Shown piece after piece: positions 47,117 to 57,730 of a stretch of 64,000 bases of DNA. Where the stretch lies: positions 23,214,833 through 23,278,832 of the forward strand of contig JAJEKV010000010.1 of NCBI GenBank assembly GCA_021234155.1. The letters run 5' to 3'. A program made the translations under genes and the position numbers. Position 1 is the first letter of the stretch; every line of letters begins with the position of its first letter. The notes under the pieces were generated by a model. The model saw only the letters and a list, made by a program, of their open reading frames with translations, was not told where the DNA came from and searched no databases. The DNA comes from Isoetes taiwanensis. Taxonomy: Eukaryota > Streptophyta > Lycopodiopsida > Isoetales > Isoetaceae.

Positions 47117-47770
47117 ATGGACTTTCACAATGCTGCCAAAGCAAAAAAGAAAAGAGCTATGCATTTGTTTCTACAGAACGAAGCTTTTCTACCTGATGCC
47201 ATGATGGATGGTTGATTTAATCCTGTCCAAGATTGGAATTGGCATAAGCATGGGATGTTGCACTATGGCAAATATGGTTTTAACAGAGACAGACAACTTG
47301 AAATCTGTAAGTGCAGCATGGAATAGAGAGTCTTCTATCAAACCAGATTCTTTCAAAATACACACAATGACATACCATACCATTTTGTTTTTCTTGGAAA
47401 TCAGTGGCAGACGTCTTAATGTCATGGATAAGCTGCTTGAAAGAGGTGCAAATATTAATGCTCGAACCAAAGGTAGTTGGACTGTAAGTTTTTACTCCAA
47501 AAAAAGTGGTTAAAGATGTATCCGTTGTTAATGGACTTTCACAATGCTGCCAAGGGGAAAAAGAAAAGAGCATGCATTCGTTTCTACAAATGGTTGATTT
47601 AATCCTCCTTCATATTCCAGTTCAAAATTGGAATTGGCATAAGCATGATAATGATGCACTATGCCAAATATGGTTCTGAAAGACACAAACACAACTTGAA
47701 ATTTGTAAATGTAGCATGGAATCTGGAATAGAGTGTCTTCTATCAAACCATATTCTTTCAAACGTACCAT
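47117..47770. repeat. 411-bp tandem duplication around the ankyrin exon
   Basis: GTAATGGACTTTCACAATGC (47117) recurs as GTTAATGGACTTTCACAATG (47528). The downstream GGAATTGGCATAAGCATG and TCTTCTATCAAACCA are repeated in the same order. Together with the ankyrin exon at 46998 and 47401, this is one exon-plus-intron unit duplicated head to tail. Confidence 0.85.
47401..47483 (+). pseudogene. Ankyrin-like repeat exon, copy 2
   Basis: The plus strand encodes GRRLNVMDKLLERGANINAR followed by TKGSWT and then GTAAGT. The LLERGANINARTKGSWT core is a good ankyrin consensus. An acceptor-like AAATCAG precedes it. It is paired with copy 1 in a duplicated unit. No longer gene is visible. Confidence 0.65.
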
Positions 47771-47922
47771 GTTTAAACTTTTGTATCTATTGCAACTTTA
47801 GAAAAGGCAGTCAAATGTCTAAAACCATCTACATGTGTTATGAAAAACACAATTTACCAAAGGAGGAGATTTGGTAATGTAGCAAAACATCAAAAGGGAA
47901 ACATAACAAATTGTAAATCTAT
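47771..47922. other. Spacer
   Basis: AT-rich sequence leading to the putative CACTA end; nothing recognised. Confidence 0.4.
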
Positions 47923-48300
47923 CACACAACAAGAGAATGGACATTTAGCGACGTGGGCTTGCGACGTCTGTGCGACGTGACGTCGCAAATAACGTCCCCG
48001 TGCGACGTCAAAGCGACGTCACGTCGCAGACACGTCGCATGCGACGTGTAGTGCGACGTCTGACACACGCCAGGTGGACGCTTGCGCCAGGTGGACGACA
48101 GGTGACAGGTGTCACGCCAGGTGGATGTTTACGACGTGATGTCGCATGCGACGTCGTATATGTGACGTATGTGTCGTATGTGACGTATGTGTCGTATATG
48201 ATACGTCAATACGTATATGACACGTCAGTATGTATATGTGACGTATATGACACGCCAGTACGTATATGTGACGTAGGTGGTCGCATGTGACGTATATTTT
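47923..48300 (+). repeat. Putative CACTA left end with ACGTCGC repeats
   Basis: CACACAACAAGAGAATGGAC at 47923, followed by ATTTAGCGACGTGGGC, resembles a CACTA-type terminus. Dense GCGACGT repeats follow, including the 16-bp palindrome ACGTCGCATGCGACGT at 48032-48047, then GTGACGTATGTGTCGTAT units. Subterminal repeats of this sort bind the element's own protein in known CACTA elements. The end itself is inferred; no matching 3-bp duplication was confirmed. Confidence 0.6.
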
Positions 48301-48748
48301 TTATACACGAAGGTTAATGGTTTTTTAGGATTACAAATTCAATACACATGCGATTGATACATTGCCCGAAAAAGACTCTGACGACCAACCTGCAGCTTCA
48401 TTTAAGCGTGTTGCCTGCGCATGCATCATCACAGTAGATGTGCTACCGCTATAAATTGTTCATTATAAAACTGACGTTGTCTGTGTCAAAATCTAGTTGT
48501 TCCAAGTTTACAATCCTTGAAGGTAACTTGACAATAGGCTTGTTGTCAATCATTGTTCTTTGAGAGAAGAACAGATAAAGCCTTAAAATTTGTGCAAGAA
48601 CACAAGAAAAATCCCACACTTTTACCTTTTGTCCGCCGAAGCATTATAGTGTTTAATATGACTTGCAGCCGCTTGTCCCGACGTCCTGATGGCGGATTCT
48701 AGGTTTACCTCCTTCATCTAGACTCTTCAGAAACCCAACTGCGGAAAA
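48301..48748. other. No gene recognised
   Basis: Low-coding sequence between the palindrome cluster and the next open frame. Nothing family-specific is seen. Confidence 0.4.
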
Positions 48749-49132
48749 ATGGTTTTTTTGGGGGCTTTGAGAGCTTTGGGGGCTTTGGATACGTCAATAC
48801 AGGGGGAAGAAGGTTATGATCTAAAATCTCATGCTGGGTATACAAGTAATTCTAATGGCACTATGGAAGTTGAAAGATCAACATCAAGGTTGGAATCAGC
48901 AGCAATGCTTGAACTTGCAACTTTACCTGCCAAACGTCTGGATGATTTTGTGATATATGATGGTGGAGGAATTTGCGTTTCAATTGCACAAGTTCCATAT
49001 GAAGCCGACCCCATTGATGAGGATTTTGAAAAGCCGAGATACTATGTGGCTACACCTGTTGATGGCCTTGTTTCGGAGATCCATACATGGAAAGTGGAAT
49101 TGGAACATAGCTCTGGCTGCTATGGCCAGTAA
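48749..49132 (+). CDS. Unrecognised open frame in the CACTA interior
   Basis: 127 codons on the plus strand, with a protein-like stretch (LATLPAKRLDDFVIYDGGGI, then CVSIAQVPYEADPIDEDFEK). The family is not recognised. Because neighbours at 49.9, 50.4 and 53.4 kb are pieces of host genes, this may be another captured exon. Confidence 0.3.
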   Translation: MVFLGALRALGALDTSIQGEEGYDLKSHAGYTSNSNGTMEVERSTSRLESAAMLELATLPAKRLDDFVIYDGGGICVSIAQVPYEADPIDEDFEKPRYYVATPVDGLVSEIHTWKVELEHSSGCYGQ

Positions 49133-49677
49133 GAGTATCTAAACTGCCAGCTGTTACCTTGGAAGTCTTCAAAGTAGAGCATGTCATGGTGCAAAGGAAA
49201 ATGGGCTTCACACGGAGCTTAGGGATCACAAAGGCGGTTGAGCTTGCCGACATCGGCCGGGGTTCTTCACGAACACCCAATACCGAAAAACGCACCTCTC
49301 TTACGCTCCTACATGCCAAAAATCGGATCCTTTGGTGCGGTTTTTTACGCCATGCTCGGTTGTTTTCGCTTCATGACTCATGAACTTGTTCCGCTTTGAG
49401 CGCCAAGATTTTTATGGGTTCTTCTTGCATCGATTGTATGATCCGACCAATCACAACATACGTGAAGAAAAAATCATGCTTTTTTTTCGAAATCTCTTAA
49501 CCGCCTTTTTTAATTTCTTCATTATGGCCATTCCGAGGTTGTGGAGGTTGTTGCCTTCTTGGACAAGTTTGTTCATCGAAAATCAAGAGAATTGTGGAGT
49601 TGGTTGAACCAAAATATTTTAATTGGTCATCTAGCAAAATGCTTTGGGAAGAAAAATAAGTGTATTCTCTCGAACAT

Positions 49678-49795
49678 TCATTCTAGAACTTTCTACAACA
49701 TTCGCAATTTTCTAGAAGGATTCCTTAGGCTCACCCAAGATTCTCTTATATTTTTAAACTTTTTAAAACTTTCTAGAACATTCTAGAACTTTTCA
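49678..49795. repeat. TTCTAGAA-rich patch
   Basis: ATTCTAGAACTTTCTACAAC, TTTTCTAGAAGGATTCC and CTTTCTAGAACATTCTAGAA occur here. The vocabulary matches the 23.2-23.9 kb array but on the opposite strand. Confidence 0.7.
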
Positions 49796-49943
49796 GATAT
49801 GTGACGATGTGACATATGTGTCGTAGAAGGTCGATGTTCCGAAAGGCACCATCTTCATTGTGCCCTTAAGCCCGGCAAGCACATGAACTTTTAGTGTGAG
49901 CATTTCTAATGGATTGAGCTTCATCCGAATAATTCTAAACCAC

Positions 49944-50215
49944 CTAATGTTCGACAATTGTGCCCCTTAGCCCGGGGGCTTTTCTTTCATCCTCTTCGAT
50001 GGCTTCACGTAATTCGTAACAAATGGTTCCATATGTAGTAAGCACAATGTCGTGCTTACAAAGTTCAACACAATTTATTCTTCTCTGATCTTCATGGTAT
50101 ATGTACACAGATAGCTTGACAGATGGTACTACTTTTTCCTTCAATTCATGTTCCCATTGTTTTTAAAGCGATTTAGGGCAAACAATCAAGGCGCAAACAA
50201 TCAGGGTTGGCAAGG
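49944..50215 (-). pseudogene. SNF2-family ATPase fragment
   Basis: The minus strand encodes IVCPKSL, a stop, then KQWEHELKEKV, VPSVKLSVYIYHEDQRR and HDIVLTTYGTICYELREAIE. This order (CP-SLL-QW, then a VYHG-like motif, then DIVLTTY) is that of helicase motifs Ia to Ib in SNF2 chromatin-remodelling ATPases, nearest in feel to RAD5/HLTF-type proteins. Only about 85 codons remain, with one internal stop. Probably a captured gene piece within the CACTA element, on the opposite strand to its transposase. Confidence 0.7.
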
Positions 50216-50390
50216 AGTATAGAAAATGATGCGCGTCATCTTTTCAGAGAGCTTGGATTCACGTTTGATACTACGCCATGCGTGCCACAAAAGTTCAGCT
50301 AGGATATTATGCTAGACACTCCACCAGACATTTCTGTGGTGGATCTAGTTGGCTCTCAAGATAGTGTAGATTGGTTAGATAAGAAAGTCC

Positions 50391-50800
50391 TTGAGACTGG
50401 CATTTCATTTCGTGCTTGTGCAACCAAGTGGGCAGCTTGATTTGATAACTGATTCTGCATTGGATTTTTTGTTTCAGCTCGTCATTCCAAAAATCAACGC
50501 AGAAGCACATTTGCCTTGCGATGGAATTGTGGAGAAAAAAAAAGATGAAAATCAATGCATGTGCAAATTTAGATACTGTTATTGGGATAGTTCCCAAAGT
50601 TATGTCTTCACAAAAGGCTGGAGCAGATTTGTCAAGGCAAAGAATTTGCAGGTGAATGATGTGGTTTCGTTTTGAGAGAGATATCAAGGTAAAAAATTTT
50701 ACATCACCGGTGGCGAAGGGATCCTTCTGGTCTTTGGAAATTACGATGTTGATGCGGGGATGCAACAGACCCTTTCTGAAAAGTTTTTCAGTTTTGTTTG
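50391..50800 (+). pseudogene. B3 DNA-binding domain fragment
   Basis: The plus strand encodes LVIPKINAEAHLP, a variable loop, then FRYCYWDSSQSYVFTKGWSR and FVKAKNLQVNDVVSF. This is the B3 fold of plant transcription factors (RAV/NGATHA-like wording). A T-rich tract and CAG directly before LVIPK look like an intact splice acceptor, so genomic rather than cDNA sequence was captured. One extra T after VVSF shifts the frame; the following bases would continue the domain. Not expected to encode a working factor. Confidence 0.85.
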
Positions 50801-50825
50801 GAGTCGATATTTGGTATTGAAGCAA

Positions 50826-51740
50826 CTTAAATTCTATCTTTTGATATAACTATAATATGGTAGTTTTGAGCTCGGATTAGCTCCCGGGTTGATCCGAATT
50901 TTTTGAGCTCGAATTTAGCTTATGGTTGATCCGAAATTTTTGAGGCAATCTTTGCCTTATGTATATAAGCATGATGTAGAATACAAAAACTGGATATATG
51001 ATATGATATAGATTTAAAAATCAGTTTTTCAAAATGGAATTTGAAGATAAAAATATGAAGAAGATGAATATGATCAGGATGGATATCAAGAAGATGAATG
51101 CCACGATGAATAAGGATATGACAATAATATTGCTTGTTTTAATTTATATAGGCCTATTTGTGCTATGGGTATTTTGAAAAAGCAGATGAATTTAGTGATG
51201 GACATGGAGTTGGAGATGGTTGATCCAGAATTTTTTGAGCTCATAATTTAGCTTCTGGTTGATCCGCAGAAAGAGAAAAAAAGAAGGAATTAGAAATGAC
51301 ATATGGATTTACCCCTAGAATTTCTACAACGAAGATTGGGTAGTCAAAAAGTGGGACTCCCATATCCTCAGTCCAACATCTTTAGAGAAGCAACAAAATG
51401 CAATCTGAATGAGGAACTTGGTGTCCAGCATAGTGGGAGAACTGCTTCTGACGACTCCTTGCAAATCCAAGGCATTAATGTCCCATGTGTCAAAGCGTCT
51501 GATCAAAATTTGCCTAAAAGCGCCATCGCCCACCGCATCGTCCACGACAAATGTCACGGCAAATGTCGGACTTGTCACATAATTTGCTCGTGATGCGACT
51601 AATCAAGCTATGTTCAAGTGTTTTGAGGTATGCGATTTTTAGGTTGTTACACAAAACTTGCTCGATTTTAGGTTGCTCGAGCAAACATAGGTATACATAA
51701 ATTTCATAACCGACAAATGTCACAAAAATGTCACGACAAA
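50826..51740. other. No gene; short repeats of TTGATCCGAATTTTTTGAGC
   Basis: TTGATCCGAATTTTTTGAGC, with related forms, appears at about 50892, 50930 and 51222 together with AATTTAGCTTATGGTTGATC. 51530-51580 and 51715-51745 share ACAAATGTCACGGCAAATGT. Open frames here are short and unrecognised. Confidence 0.55.
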
Positions 51741-52097
51741 TGTCGACGTCGCATGCGGCGTCATGTGACATTACGAACATAAGACACACCCGAAGCGTAT
51801 TTGCCACGCGGTGCTTGCTGGGTCGCATGTGCCCCGGAATTTGACCGATTGACTATACGTCGCATGCGGCGTGGACGTCTGAACCCGAGACACGCGTCGA
51901 TGCGTATTTGCCGCACGTGTCTTTGCCGGTCGCATGTGACCTGGATTTTGACCGTTGACTATACGTCGCATGCGACGTGGTCTACAGAACGTATGACACG
52001 TCTGTACGTACTTGCCATGTGTACTGCCAAGTCGTAGGTGACCTGGCATGTGACCGTTGACACTACGTCGCCTGCGACGTCACGTCGCATGCGACGT
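51741..52097. repeat. Second cluster of ACGTCGCATGCGACGT palindromes
   Basis: Perfect copies at 51963-51978 and 52082-52097, and near copies at about 51744, 51858 and 52065. They are spaced about 100 bp apart by GACCTGGATTTTGACCGTTG-type sequence. The cluster lies directly upstream of the TATA box and start of the CACTA gene. Confidence 0.9.
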
Positions 52098-52107
52098 TAA
52101 AGATTTC

Positions 52108-52115
52108 TATATAAA
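52108..52115 (+). promoter_or_regulatory. TATA box of the CACTA gene
   Basis: TATATAAA lies 11 bases after the last palindrome and 106 bases before the first ATG (52221). The position suits a promoter whose upstream palindromes could act as regulatory or transposase-binding sites. Confidence 0.6.
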
Positions 52116-52220
52116 CAACTTTTTCTCGGCCTTCATTGTTATTTTCTTTCGCTCCTCTTCCAGCCTAGCGCCTTTGGTGTTCTTCTTTTTAACCATATCT
52201 TATACTTGTTGCTGCCCTAC

Positions 52221-52325
52221 ATGGATCGCCATGGTCATCGGCATGATCGACGCCTGGAGATGGCCAGGAGACAGATTGATGTTGTCTTACCACCAGGGGA
52301 GGCTGGATATGTGGAACCGTCACAT
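52221..52325 (+). CDS. First exon of the CACTA transposon gene
   Basis: It starts MDRHGHRHDRRLEMARRQID and runs to a GTAAGT donor at 52326. The protein sequence itself is not diagnostic. It is called because it follows the TATA box and precedes the transposase-associated domain at 52.8 kb in the same orientation. Confidence 0.5.
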
Positions 52326-52418
52326 GTAAGTTACTGATTCTTGTATTTAGTAGCCTAGACATATATAAACTAGGAGAGGACGTGTACTGCGAGTAGTAAA
52401 AAAAAAACGCAGGTGTTT

Positions 52419-52690
52419 TTGGTCAAGGACACGGTCGCCTCCACCTTGAGTGGAGAGGACCAGGTGTGCCAGGCCCAAACTCACCTTCATACCTTACTAA
52501 GTACAATGTAGATTACAAAATTGAGGTGTCGCGTAGTCAAGGTCATATGTCGACTTCACCTTGAGTGGAGGGGACTCTATGTATCGGGGCTAGCGCGTCT
52601 CCAAAAGATCTTTATTGAAATTGAAACTTATATAAGGGTCGTACTCGGGAAAGGGCATGGTCGGCTTCACCTTGAGTGGAGAGGACTACG
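52419..52690. repeat. Three copies of CTTCACCTTGAGTGGAGAGG
   Basis: Copies at about 52438, 52556 and 52666, each preceded by a TCAAGGNCAYGGTCG-like stretch, spaced about 110-118 bp. The reading in one frame (HGRLHLEWRG) is repeated, but stops lie between copies. Confidence 0.85.
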
Positions 52691-52712
52691 TGTCCGGGCC
52701 CAATTCTGTCCA

Positions 52713-52758
52713 TTTAGGATTTAGGGTTTAGGGTTTAGGGTTTAGGGTTTAGGGTTTA
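52713..52758 (+). repeat. Interstitial telomere-type repeat (TTTAGGG)n
   Basis: One TTTAGGA, five perfect TTTAGGG units and a partial unit. This is the common land-plant telomere sequence. It is internal to the CACTA gene region, in a presumed intron. Confidence 0.95.
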
Positions 52759-52799
52759 TACTACCATATATTGTATCTATCACGGTAGTTCAAACTATT

Positions 52800-52975
52800 G
52801 TGCGAGATATAGTACTTACCTTTTGTAATTGGCGGAGGGACAAAATAGTTTGCGATTGTAAAAGATGTATGGGGCTGAAGAGACGACTTAGAACGGTTGT
52901 TGAAGACCATCTGATAAGATTTGGTACATTTGAACAACCCACCAGATCTGATGCTCGTCATGGATATCAGGTTGG
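52800..52975 (+). pseudogene. Transposase-associated domain of CACTA element
   Basis: The plus strand encodes CDCKRCMGLKRRLRTVVEDH, then LIRFGTFEQPTRSDARHG, before GTTGGT. This fits the N-terminal transposase-associated domain of plant CACTA TNP2 proteins (Cys-rich, then VEDHLI..G). The rest of the transposase resumes at 54 kb, beyond a SET-like insertion. Confidence 0.75.
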
Positions 52976-53369
52976 TATACAATTATTATTTGTTTTTTTT
53001 TTTTAAGAGTATCTCTCCAGGTTTAAGTATATATTCAAGATGTTTATGATATCTAAATATGTAGGTAGATGATCTTTGATGTCTCCTCAAAACTAGATGT
53101 GGATTTTGGTTTAATGTTGTCCATAGAGGCATATGAAACCAAGCGATAACCCGATTCATCAATAATGTGGATGGGTGCCGCTCAACGCCGAAAGTTCCCT
53201 GCGTGAAAGAACACGAAGGGCTACAATCATGAGAACATTGCATGTGTCGCACATTTCCCAAGAACGCTTGGCCTCACCGCCTGAAATGTGAAATTCTGAA
53301 GAATTGCAAAGATTAGTCCGACCCTTTGTTAGGCACCGCGAAGACATTTGGCTTGTGGCGATGGACTTA

Positions 53370-53881
53370 CCTATCCCTATGGATCAAGAATTTGCTTATT
53401 GGGGAAGAAGATACATCATTATGCGAGCCGCATTTGTCCGTAAGCGGATTCGGCCTTATCTCCCACGACGCGTATAGAAGTGGAGCGAGATACCCACATT
53501 CCATTAATGCCATATGCGTCCCGAAAACGATTGGAAAACTTGGCAAACTTTGACTAAATATGCTTGGCGTATGAGGATTTATAGAATGAATTCCAATCTT
53601 TGCGTCGATAGGCGTGGGGGCATGTGATGAGGAGTTGAAGTTTATTGATGGTCGGCCCAGGATTCATGGCAATATTGCGGTGGTTCATCAACAGTTCTAT
53701 TGACAACCGTGAGCGATGCAATTGTGAATTTTTAGAGTGTCAAGGAGGGAGGAAGATTTTTTACAAGATCGTAAAAAAGCGAGATATATCATGGTGTGTG
53801 CTATTAAAAGCATAAACATTGGAGATGAGTTATTCATCAACTATCGCTATGATAGACCTCTCCCATTTGAGATGGAACAAT
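53370..53881 (+). pseudogene. SET-domain fragment within the CACTA gene
   Basis: 53650-53881, read across frames, gives FIDGRPRIHGNIA, WFINSSIDNRERCNCEF, GGRKIFYKIVKK, then SINIGDELFINYRYDRP and a stop. The GN-(x)-FINSS, NCEF and GDELFINYRY signatures are those of the C-terminal half of a SET lysine methyltransferase domain (AdoMet and substrate binding). Upstream, VRPFVRHREDIWLVAMDLPI at about 53335 may belong to the same or another gene. At least two frameshifts break it. It lies between two CACTA coding blocks and poly-T runs (53000, 53915), so it looks like a captured piece placed in an intron. Confidence 0.65.
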
Positions 53882-53967
53882 AGTATTGTTGTACTAAAAA
53901 AAGGAATAAAGAGGTTTTTTTTTTTTTATATGTTTTTTGTCATTCGTGAGTCTATACAAATGGTTGT

Positions 53968-56900
53968 ATGTATTTTATACTTATTACATTATTTGACATG
54001 ATGGTTAATACGTTACTCCTGTTTAATGAACTCATTCGAGGCGGTCTCCATCCCGATCCATTAGTTCTAAGTTACAGGCAAAGGGAAACCTATCGTCGTG
54101 AATTTCAAGCCAGAGCGCACCAATATGAAGATATTGCATACGATCAATATGAAGAGGATGAAACTATTGACGAACCCGAGAACGAAGTCTTTCGTGACGA
54201 GCCGATGCTCGATATGTTGCACGCTCTTCAAGAATTACCTGATATTGATTTAGATGATGTCGAGGATGGTGGTGGAGAGGATATGGTAAAAGATGTGGGA
54301 TACCCTTCGAGGATTGGTCGTACTGACGATGACCCTATTGTTATCGAAGCAGAAACGCAGTTATTTCATGCGTCTCGAACCTCTCGTTTGTCGGCGTGCC
54401 TGCTAATTCTCAATCTCCAAACCAAGTTCAAGTGGAGCAATGCAAGTGTCTACTCTTTCTATTGAGGTGACATACTTATCAAGTCTTTCTATCTTACCAC
54501 CATCTCCATCTTTTATCTTACCACTCTTAGATGCGCAGGTTATTGCACGAGAAGATCCTTCCAGAGAAGAACAATATGCCTACCGACAGATCTCAAGTTA
54601 AGAAAATGATTCAAGCGACCGGCCTTGGATATAAAGTCATACATGCATGTCCAAATGATTGTATGATCTTCTATCCCCTAAAGCATGAGAAGTCCACTCA
54701 TTGTCTCGTATGTAATGAACCGAGATAGGAATGACCTAAAGGGAAAAACGGTACCTCGAGAAGGTTATTCAAACTTTCCAATAATCCCAAGGTATATGCA
54801 TCACCACTTCTTACAAATAGTTGTAAATTCACTTATTTTCGGTACTTATATGTTGCCTATAATTTATTCTATAGGTTAAAGTTGATGTTCCGTTGCAAGA
54901 CATTGGCTAGCCTAATGGACTTCACGGCTACACATGCATCTAGTGATGATGTGATGCGAGTCCCGCGGCGATCGCAGCTTGGAAGCATGTCGATGCGACA
55001 TGGCCCTGACTTTGGAAAAGAACCACGTAACGTCGTTTGGGCACGGCCACCGATGGCGTAAACCCATATGGTACACAATCGACTGCATGGTCTACATGGC
55101 CAGTGATGATAGTGAACTACAACATACCCCCATGGTTGTTGATGAAGAGTGGGCACATTATGATGACTTTATTGATACCTGGGAAGAAAAAACCAAGTAA
55201 TTTAGATGTGTACCTAAGAATAATTGTGGATGAGTTACTCCCTTTGTGGAACACAGGTATTCAGGTCTACGATGCCCATAAAAATGACGTTTTTAATCTT
55301 AGAGGTATACTATTGTGGACTATGCATGACTTTCCTGGGTTTGCCGAGTGTTCTGGGTTTAAGACATCGGGGCACTTCCCTTGCATGATATGTGGGGAAA
55401 AGTTGCAGCACCGTCACTCTAAGCATCTGAAGAAAGTAGTATACGAGGGTTTTAGGAAGTATTTGCCGCTCACGCACCCCTTCAGAAAGCAGCGTGCACA
55501 ATTCGGTGGCACTGTAGACTATACAGAACCACCAAGCAGAATTACCATACGAGAATGGGGTGAGCGTTGGGATAAGAAGGAAGAGGGGGAAAATCCGCAA
55601 GGGGAAATCCGTGGGGGGGCACTGCGGTGAGGAGGTCGTGTAGCCGACCTAGACGATGAGGATGAGGAATTATACAAAGTGGTGGCGAGGAAGCCGCGAG
55701 GAGGAGGAAGTCTTTACTGCCAATATGAAAAGGAAGTCTGTTTTTTATAGACTACCATATTGGACCGACCTATTGATTCAACACCTTTTAGACCCGATGC
55801 ATATCTTCAAGAACGTGGGAAACTCTTTATGGAAGCATGTATTTGGTCAAAAAGACACAACAAATGCCAGGATGGACCTTAAGGTAAGTAATACAAAGAA
55901 AGAGGCATGGATCCGAGGTGAAGGGCAACCACTTCCTCCGGCAAAATGGGTTATTGCTAGGGCTGACCATCGAGCTATTTATGATGATTTAAGGGCCCTT
56001 AGAACACCAACTGGTTACATGCAATCATTGCGAACCGCATTCACAAGTAGTGGGGAGCTGACTGGTTTAAAGTCCCATGACTGGCATAAGTTCTTGCATG
56101 TAAGCAATTGAAGTCCACATATATATGCACTACTATAAAATGTAACCCATAACTTATATTTGGTGTTTGGATCATGCACTTCTTCATGCCCCTGACCTTT
56201 AGGGGAGTTTTAGACAAGGGACCATTGGAGGCAATAAGTGCCCTATCAAAGGTCATAAGGTTGTTACCCATGTTGATTTAGTGGTCCCCGTCTATTTTAT
56301 TTGTGGCTAAGTTTTTTGTTTTGGACCTCATAGGTGGATGTGTAAAAAAACTATACCGAAAGACGAAATTGAAGAGATGAAAGTGAAAATGGCAGAGGCA
56401 TGTTGCTTGTTGGAGAAGGAGTTTCCTACGAGCTTTCTTGACAGTCAAACCCATCTTTTGGTACATCTTATTGAGGAAGTGGAGCTCGCGAGAACTGTAC
56501 ATGCCAGATGGATGTTTTTCTTGGAAAGGTTTATGAAGGTATTGAAGGATATGGTGCGTCAAAGAGCACGTCCCCGAAGGTAGTATGGCGGCGAGGGATG
56601 GCTTGCGAAAGAGTCACTTTTCTATATGACAGAATATATTTCCGCCGTACATCCAGATGCACCTCGCTTATGAAGTGATGAAGGGGACGAGAAGATTGTG
56701 GGGGTAGTGGCAGAAGGCAATGGTATGCAGAAGTCATTTCCGCCTGATATGATCATTAAGGTTAATCAATTTCTTCTTTACAATTCGGCACCAATGGCAA
56801 AATGGATTGCTCGTTATGAGAACGCAAAGGAAGAAATGGAAGAGAAGAGGCATGAATGGAGACGACATAATAGACGAGCCCCGTACCCTGATGGATATGA

Positions 56901-57370
56901 ACCCTTGCCGGACAAGATGGAAAGAGAATGGGTACTACAGGCTTTGACCGATGCATATCACAAGGGGGAGTATATTACAGCTACGGAATGGGCATACGCA
57001 CAAGGTGTCATGAAAAAGGTAGTTGCAACAAATTATGTTGATGTCGAAATCGAGTATTTTCTTTTGATGTTATTGTATCTATTGACATTAATGGTGCTTT
57101 TGACAGTATATATCTTACTCCTCGATATGGTGGCATGGGACCCACTATCGTGTGAGTTCTCTTGACATACACAGGAAGACTTGTGACTGCGGAGTCATGG
57201 CATCATTCACGATGGAGTTTCAATCAAGTGTTGCCGATCGTAATCGTCAGGAAGCCACCTGTGATTGGGTCGGGAGGTTAAAGACTATAATGGAGGTGGA
57301 TGTTGGTGGCAATTTTAAGACCTTCATATTCGATGTCGATTGGTTTGACCTTCAATTAAGGGGGGCCAGG
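53968..57370 (+). pseudogene. CACTA (En/Spm) TNP2-type transposase, degenerate
   Basis: Pieces in order: an acidic N-terminal part ending AETQLFHASRTSRLSACLLI (53968-54465); LLPEKN-like, IQATGLGYKVIHACPNDCMI (54531-54728); LGTATDGVNPYG and NIPPWLLMKSGH, then IDVYL-type LDVYLRIIVDELLPLWNTGI and ILLWTMHDFPGFAECSGFKT (54880-55630); LPYWTDLLIQHLLDPMHIFK (55656-56111); HLLVHLIEEVELARTVHARW (56338-56583); a basic region (56698-57060); and the DUF4216-like VASFTMEFQSSVADRNRQEA (57152-57370). Frameshifts and stops separate the blocks. An LTR element cuts the end; it resumes at 60215. It would excise and reinsert the element; this copy cannot. Confidence 0.9.
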
Positions 57371-57706
57371 TGTTAACCACCTAGTGGTTAACATTGTGCA
57401 TGCATATGTTAGGTGTCAATGGTGGCAGATTGACACGTAGCATGATTAGGTTAACATAAGTGTAGGGATTAGATTTAGTTAGATGTACGGCTCAGATTTG
57501 CGGTCTACACTATATTAGACCAGAGCCTCTTCAGATGTACTCAGGTTTTATCTCATATTTGGAGAGCCTCATTTGGCCACGTTCCCCTTCATTCTTTGTA
57601 CATATTTCCTTGTCTTGTTCTTGTTTTGTGATCATGAGCATGGCAGCCTTGTAGCATCCGGCAGTCATGGACTGCTGCTGCAGGGTGTATGCCAAGAATC
57701 CAAACA
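57371..57706. repeat. Left LTR
   Basis: It starts TGTTAACCACCTAGTGG and continues TTAACATTGTGCATG, a hairpin of two 9-bp arms round CTA. It matches the right LTR without visible change for about 300 bp; the last 35 bp differ. Confidence 0.92.
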
Positions 57707-57730
57707 TTGGCGCCGTTATGCCGGGTTCGC
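57707..57730 (+). other. Primer binding site
   Basis: TTGGCGCCGTTATGCCGGG lies directly after the LTR. The TGGCGCCGTTGCCGGG type is a common primer binding site in plant LTR elements; this one carries a small insertion. Confidence 0.7.
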
